In this document: positions 14,661 to 18,475 of the stretch, piece after piece
Layout of the letters: every line of letters begins with the position of its first letter
How positions within the stretch are numbered: position 1 is the first letter of the stretch
NCBI RefSeq assembly: GCF_044372965.1
Contig: NZ_JBILQX010000061.1
Location: 1-18,475 of the forward strand
DNA: 18,475 nucleotides
From: Elstera sp044372965
Lineage (GTDB): Bacteria > Pseudomonadota > Alphaproteobacteria > Elsterales > Elsteraceae
Direction: 5' to 3'
Notes under the pieces: model-generated
What the model was told of the DNA's origin: nothing
Seen by the model: only the letters and a program-made list of their open reading frames with translations
Databases searched by the model: none
Translations under genes and position numbers: made by a program

Positions 14661-15854
14661 TTAAGCTTGCGCGGCTTTCATCCGCTCGAACCCGGCGGCA
14701 AGATCGGCCTTCAAATCGTCAATATGCTCAAGACCGACGCTCAGGCGCAGCAACTGCCCCGGTTCGTCCCAGGCGGTGGCGGTGCGGATCGGGCGCGGAT
14801 TGCACGGAACAATCAAGCTTTCAAACCCACCCCAGCTAAAGCCCATACCGAACAGTGATAGAGGATCGAGAAACGCCGCGAGCGCCGGTTTTTCGATGGG
14901 ATGAAGAATGATGCTAAATAAGCCGCTCGCGCCGGTAAAATCCCGCTTCCACAGGGCATGACCGGGGCAATCGGGGCGGGCGGGGTGCAGCACTTGTTTG
15001 ACTTCCGGGCGGGCGGCGAGCCACTCGGCGAGATCGAGCGCCATTTTCTCTTGATGTTTCAGGCGCACGTCCATCGACCGCAGGCCGCGCAGCAGCAGAT
15101 AGCAATCGTCCGGCGCAAGCGAAATGCCGAGGTCGCGCACGGCCTGGCGAATCAGGGGCTCGCATTCCTTGGTGAAGGTAATGGTTCCCGCCAGAAGGTC
15201 GGAATGGCCGGACATATATTTGGTTGCGGCCTGAATAGAGATATCGACGCCATGGGCGAAGGGCTTGAAGTACAGCGGCGTCGCCCAGGTATTATCCATG
15301 AGAACAAGGATATTGTGGGCGTGGGCCGCTTCGGCAATCGCTGGGATATCTTGGACCTCAAACGTGTAGGAACCCGGTGATTCGGTTAGAATCGCGCGTG
15401 TGTTCGGCTTGAACAGTTTGGCGATATCGGCCCCCAGCAATGGATCATAATAGTCCACCTCAACACCGAAGCGCGCGAGGATGTGATTCGAGAAGCGGCG
15501 ACCCGGCCCATAGGCACTGTCGGTGATCAGCAGATGATCGCCCGCCTTCAGAACCGCGAGCAGCGCCGCCGTAATCGCAGCAAGCCCCGAGGGTACGACG
15601 CAGGCACCATGTGCGCCCTCAAGCTCGGCCACGGCAGTTTCAACGGCAAAGGTCGTCGGTGTGCCGTTCAACCCATAGGTCACGCGGCCCGTTTCGTCGG
15701 GGCGCAGATGGCTCTGCTCGAAGGCCGCGAGCGTCGGGAACAGAACCGTCGAGCCGCGATGGACCGGAAGATTAACCAGCCCGTGATAGGCATCTGGCGT
15801 GCGACCAAGAGTGGTAAGGCGGGTGGCTTCTCGATAGTGTTTGGAGTCCGACAT
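14661..15854 (-). CDS. metC: Cystathionine beta-lyase (397 aa)
   Basis: PLP-dependent Cys/Met-metabolism enzyme (fold type I). The cofactor lysine is Lys212 in QAATKYMSGHSD; PSGLAAI (88-94) and MDNTWATPLYFKP (186-198) are further cofactor-site segments. The N-terminal VNLPVHRGSTVLFP and C-terminal SWGGFESL match the MetC branch, which splits cystathionine to homocysteine, pyruvate and ammonia. Cystathionine gamma-synthase or gamma-lyase cannot be excluded by eye. The ATG at 15854 has GAGGGT seven bases upstream. An ATAAC-CCTCA-GTTAT inverted repeat brackets this ribosome site. The gene stands alone and ends in a clear terminator. Confidence 0.88.
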   Translation of the reverse strand: MSDSKHYREATRLTTLGRTPDAYHGLVNLPVHRGSTVLFPTLAAFEQSHLRPDETGRVTYGLNGTPTTFAVETAVAELEGAHGACVVPSGLAAITAALLAVLKAGDHLLITDSAYGPGRRFSNHILARFGVEVDYYDPLLGADIAKLFKPNTRAILTESPGSYTFEVQDIPAIAEAAHAHNILVLMDNTWATPLYFKPFAHGVDISIQAATKYMSGHSDLLAGTITFTKECEPLIRQAVRDLGISLAPDDCYLLLRGLRSMDVRLKHQEKMALDLAEWLAARPEVKQVLHPARPDCPGHALWKRDFTGASGLFSIILHPIEKPALAAFLDPLSLFGMGFSWGGFESLIVPCNPRPIRTATAWDEPGQLLRLSVGLEHIDDLKADLAAGFERMKAAQA

Positions 15855-16224
15855 TATAACCCTCAGTTATGGAGGTGCTTAGCCAAAGAATAGCCAGAGA
15901 CTCTAAAGTTCCCTAATGCCCCCGATTTAGTCTATTATGATAGAGACACAAGCGATTGCCCGCGCCAAGCCCCCGTTCTTTTCACCTGAAACCAACGGCA
16001 TTAGCCGTTTGCGGAAATGTGTCAGAAATTTTTCGCAATCTGTCTAAAGATGATTGACCGAAACACGATATTCTGAAAAAAACATGTCTAGGTGCACTGG
16101 CATAAACGCCAGCACCGGTAGGATCGAGCCCTGGGGTAGGGGACGGTTTCGGTCGGTGATGTTACTTAAAAACACCAGTTTCGTGAACAGGCCCCGCCAA
16201 GTCGGGAATGAGGAGTTTGAGGGA
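15855..16224. promoter_or_regulatory. 370-bp divergent gap upstream of metC and aapJ, with small inverted repeats
   Basis: There is no convincing gene here: the frame upstream of aapJ (from 16054) lacks family-like sequence before residue 58. Visible structures are AACGGC-ATTA-GCCGTT (15994-16009) and the bulged hairpin GGTGC-ac-TGGC/GCCA-GCACC (16091-16116) about 110 bp before aapJ. An AT-rich patch with TCTAT-TATG-ATAGA lies near 15931-15945. The minus-strand reading of that patch gives a CATAAT box that could belong to the metC promoter. No confident sigma70 or sigma54 promoter can be fixed. Confidence 0.4.
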
Positions 16225-17265
16225 ATGAGCAAGATGACCTTCACGTTCGCTAATGTGCTGGCCGCCGGTGCGGTGGCTCTGCTCGCTGCAGGTGCCGCAA
16301 ACGCCCAGGGCGCAGGCACCCTCGCAGCTGTTAAGCAGCGCGGTGTCGTGAACTGCGGCGTGAACACCAGCCTTCCGGGCTTCTCGGCGCCGGATGCGCA
16401 AGGCAATTGGACCGGTATGGACGTTGACACCTGTAAGGCGATTGCCGCTTCGGTGCTCGGCGATGCCAAGAAGGTGAAATTTTTCCCGCTGAACGCGCAG
16501 CAACGCTTTGCCGCGCTGCAGTCGGGTGAAATCGACGTTCTGTCCCGCAACACCACCTGGACCCAGACGCGCGACACGTCGCTCGGCCTGAACTTCGCTC
16601 CCGTGACCTTCTTCGACGGTCAGGGCTTCATGGTCTCCAAGAAGCTCGGCGTGAAGAGCGCCAAGGAACTGAACGGCGCCACGGTTTGCGTGCAGCCGGG
16701 CACGACCACCGAATTGAACCTCGCCGATTATTTCCGCGCCAATAAGATGGATTTCAAGCCGGTCGTTATTCAAGAGCTGGCCGAAGTTGAAGCCGCCTTC
16801 TTCGCTGGTCGTTGCGACGTTTACACGACCGATGCCTCGGGCCTCGCGTCCACCCGTGCCGCGCGCGCTGCGAATGCCGATGATTACGTGATTCTGCCGG
16901 AACTCGTCTCTAAGGAGCCGCTGGCTCCTGCCGTCCGTCAGGGCGATGACGAATGGTACAATATCGTCTTCTGGACGGTAACGGCCCTGGTTGAAGCCGA
17001 AGAGCTTGGCGTGACCTCGAAGAATGCCGATGATCTGAAGAAGTCCGACAATCCCGCCGTGAAGCGCTTCCTGGGCGTGACGCCGGGCATGGGCAAGAAC
17101 CTGAATCTGTCGGAAGAATGGGCTTACAACGCTGTGAAGGCCGTCGGAAATTACGGCGAAGTGTTCGAGCGCAATGTCGGCAAGGCGACCCCGCTGAAGC
17201 TGGAGCGTGGCCTGAACGCGCTGTGGACCAAGGGTGGCCTGCAATACGCTATGCCGGTGCGCTAA
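16225..17265 (+). CDS. aapJ: General L-amino-acid ABC transporter substrate-binding protein AapJ (346 aa)
   Basis: Periplasmic solute-binding protein of the Aap/Bzt broad-range polar amino-acid transporter. The signal peptide runs to ANA^Q at about residue 27. The mature protein starts GAGTLAAVKQRGVVNCGVN, followed by AapJ features such as GFSAPDAQGNWTGMDVDTCKAIA, EIDVLSRNTTWTQTRD and FAPVTFFDGQGFMV. The length is normal. The ATG at 16225 follows AGGAG by nine bases; the frame upstream to 16054 is not needed. Codon choice is strongly GC-biased, with many CTG, GGC and AAG, as for an abundant protein, and differs visibly from the aapQ that follows. Transporter partners continue to the right. 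Confidence 0.95.
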   Translation: MSKMTFTFANVLAAGAVALLAAGAANAQGAGTLAAVKQRGVVNCGVNTSLPGFSAPDAQGNWTGMDVDTCKAIAASVLGDAKKVKFFPLNAQQRFAALQSGEIDVLSRNTTWTQTRDTSLGLNFAPVTFFDGQGFMVSKKLGVKSAKELNGATVCVQPGTTTELNLADYFRANKMDFKPVVIQELAEVEAAFFAGRCDVYTTDASGLASTRAARAANADDYVILPELVSKEPLAPAVRQGDDEWYNIVFWTVTALVEAEELGVTSKNADDLKKSDNPAVKRFLGVTPGMGKNLNLSEEWAYNAVKAVGNYGEVFERNVGKATPLKLERGLNALWTKGGLQYAMPVR

Positions 17266-17274
17266 GCGCGCTTT

Positions 17275-17311
17275 CCAAGCTTGATCGGTCGATGGGATCG
17301 ACCGATCTTGG
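17275..17311 (+). other. Perfect 11-bp intercistronic hairpin after aapJ
   Basis: GATCGGTCGAT-GGG-ATCGACCGATC (17283-17307) begins 17 bp after the aapJ stop and can extend outward through CCAA/TTGG across a 4-nt bulge. There is no T-run, so it is more likely an mRNA-stabilising 3' structure than a terminator. Confidence 0.75.
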
Positions 17312-17326
17312 CTTCGGGCTTTAGGG

Positions 17327-17382
17327 AAGGGCGCCGATCTCGCCCGCGCATCGCGTGGGTTTGGGTTCGGCGCCTTTTCTCT
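17327..17382 (+). terminator. Terminator-like stem and T-run between aapJ and aapQ
   Basis: AAGGGCGCCGA (17327-17337) pairs with TCGGCGCCTTT (17367-17377, one G-T wobble). A smaller CCCGCG/CGCGTGGG helix sits inside, and the stem is followed by TTTTCTCT. Position and shape suggest partial termination that makes binding protein more abundant than the membrane subunits. Confidence 0.6.
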
Positions 17383-17476
17383 ATCTTCAGCTTGAGGTCA
17401 AAGTTTCGAGCCAGAGTTCTGGGCATGTGATTTGCATGATCCAGTAAACAGTGATGCTGACGCCGGGGAGATTTCC

Positions 17477-18475
17477 ATGACGGATCGGCGAAGCGGGGCC
17501 GGGGTCATCGAAAAGCCAAAAACGGCTTTTTGGAACGACCGCGATGTTCGCGCAGTCCTTTTTCAGATTCTGATCGTTGCTTTGGTGCTGGCCGCAGGCT
17601 GGTATCTTATTCACAATACGTTGACCAATCTCGAAAGTCGCAAAATCGCGACCGGGTTCAGCTTTCTGACCCGCGAAGCCGGTTTTAGTATTGGTGAAAC
17701 TCTCGTTCCTTATTCCGCTGCGGATACTTATGCGCGCGCAATTTGGGTTGGGATTGTCAATACACTGGTGATTTCGGTCATCGGTATTATTCTTGCGACC
17801 ATTCTTGGCACGGTGGTCGGGGTGGCTCGCCTTTCAACCAATTGGTTGTTGGCAAGATTAGCCTCGGTCTATGTCGAGGGCTTGCGCAATACCCCGTTGC
17901 TGTTGCAACTGTTTTTTTGGTATGCCCTCGTCAGCGAGGCGTTACCGCCGGTTCGTCAGGCGATCAAGCTGATTCCGGATTACGTCTTCCTTAGTCAGAA
18001 GGGGTTACGCATCCCCCATATCGCTGCGGACGCCATCCACGGATGGATGTTTGCGCTGCTTCTGGGCGGAATTGCGGCAGCAGTTTTGTGGCGTCGTGCG
18101 GCGGCAAAACATCAGGAAGCCACGGGTAAGATCCGGCCGATTTTCTGGCCGACGATTGGTTTGATGTTCGGCCCTGCGGCGGTGATTTGGCTCATTGTCG
18201 GCGCACCACTGACATGGATTAAGCCTGAGCTGCGCGGGTTCGACTTCCAAGGGGGCGGTACTTTCTCTCCCGAGATGATGGCCCTGCTGATTGGTCTCGT
18301 AACCTATACCTCGACGTTTATTGCCGAGAATGTCCGTGCTGGGATTCTGTCCGTTTCGAAGGGCCAGTGGGAAGCCGCTCGCGCTTTGGGCTTGCCGAAT
18401 AGCCGGGCATTACGCCTGATCATTCTGCCGCAGGCGCTGCGCGTGATCATTCCGCCCATGACCAGCCAATACCTC
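17477..18475 (+). CDS. aapQ: General L-amino-acid ABC transporter permease AapQ, 3' end missing (first 333 codons)
   Basis: Inner-membrane permease of the Aap transporter, cut by the right edge. It begins MTDRRSGAGVIEKPKTAFWNDRDVRAVLFQ, with a first membrane helix near 27-45. A second helix follows (about 88-117). A conserved VEGLRNTPLLLQLFFWY (133-149) marks the HAAT family, followed by the long insertion between helices that distinguishes AapQ/BztB from short HisQ-type permeases. The ATP-subunit docking EAA loop is EAARALG at 299-305, continuing to LPQALRVIIPP. The ATG has GGGGAG six bases upstream. Codon use (many ATT, CTT, TTG, AGT) is more relaxed than in aapJ. aapM and aapP would be expected beyond the edge. 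Confidence 0.93.
   Translation, partial: MTDRRSGAGVIEKPKTAFWNDRDVRAVLFQILIVALVLAAGWYLIHNTLTNLESRKIATGFSFLTREAGFSIGETLVPYSAADTYARAIWVGIVNTLVISVIGIILATILGTVVGVARLSTNWLLARLASVYVEGLRNTPLLLQLFFWYALVSEALPPVRQAIKLIPDYVFLSQKGLRIPHIAADAIHGWMFALLLGGIAAAVLWRRAAAKHQEATGKIRPIFWPTIGLMFGPAAVIWLIVGAPLTWIKPELRGFDFQGGGTFSPEMMALLIGLVTYTSTFIAENVRAGILSVSKGQWEAARALGLPNSRALRLIILPQALRVIIPPMTSQYL

Noticed and set aside
15856..15870. ATAAC-CCTCA-GTTAT around the metC ribosome site as a Zur or riboregulatory site
   Set aside because: The stem is only 5 bp and does not resemble a full Zur box; it may be chance.
16162..17244. 360-codon minus-strand frame opposite aapJ
   Set aside because: AapJ is unambiguous on the plus strand; the antisense frame shows no recognisable domain.
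1..18475. CRISPR array, defence island, toxin-antitoxin pair or biosynthetic cluster
   Set aside because: No regular direct repeats, cas genes, small paired toxin-antitoxin frames or modular synthases were seen. The content is metabolic and housekeeping.

Overview
The window looks like ordinary chromosome of a GC-rich alphaproteobacterium, most likely Rhodospirillales-like. The clade is inferred from gene content: an AapJ/AapQ general amino-acid ABC transporter, a bacterial homologue of the mitochondrial complex I subunit NDUFS4, a Zur with an N-terminal HDHxxC segment, and separately encoded XdhC-type maturation proteins. There is no integrase, transposase, phage gene or CRISPR array. I found no clearly new multi-gene system.

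Minus strand, 7409 down to the left edge: an aerobic CO-dehydrogenase-type molybdenum hydroxylase cluster in the order coxG, coxS, coxL, coxM, a 204-bp gap of paired hairpins, then coxD (MoxR AAA+ ATPase), coxE (VWA protein) and two XdhC/CoxF-type genes, the last cut by the edge. The large subunit carries AYRGAGR and the subunit order is S-L-M, both marks of form II (BMS-type) enzymes. CO itself is therefore not an assured substrate. CoxS (2x[2Fe-2S]), CoxM (FAD) and CoxL (Mo-MCD) form the enzyme. CoxD, CoxE and the XdhC proteins mature the cofactor, and CoxG carries a C-terminal membrane anchor.

Plus strand, 7620-10700: a tight three-gene unit of a polytopic Na+/H+ antiporter-like protein, a class II histone-deacetylase-fold amidohydrolase and an exported DUF192 protein. 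Next, tRNA-Pro(TGG), the NDUFS4-like gene and tRNA-Arg(TCT) lie head to tail within about 545 bp.

Positions 11338-14630: a secreted SnoaL-like protein diverges from a LysR regulator. The LysR gene converges on a secreted ModA-like binding protein whose expected oxyanion-ligand motifs are missing. hisI and a Zur-type Fur regulator then diverge with starts only about 25 bp apart.

Positions 14629-18475: a cystathionine beta-lyase gene (minus) ends at a UUCG hairpin terminator. After a 370-bp gap, aapJ and the first 333 codons of aapQ run to the right edge, separated by a hairpin and a terminator-like structure.

Several starts are revised from the longest open frame: coxS (GTG at 6571), coxE (1714), NDUFS4-like (10897), SnoaL-like (11817), LysR (11933), hisI (14092) and aapJ (16225). 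coxD also starts with GTG, at 2645.
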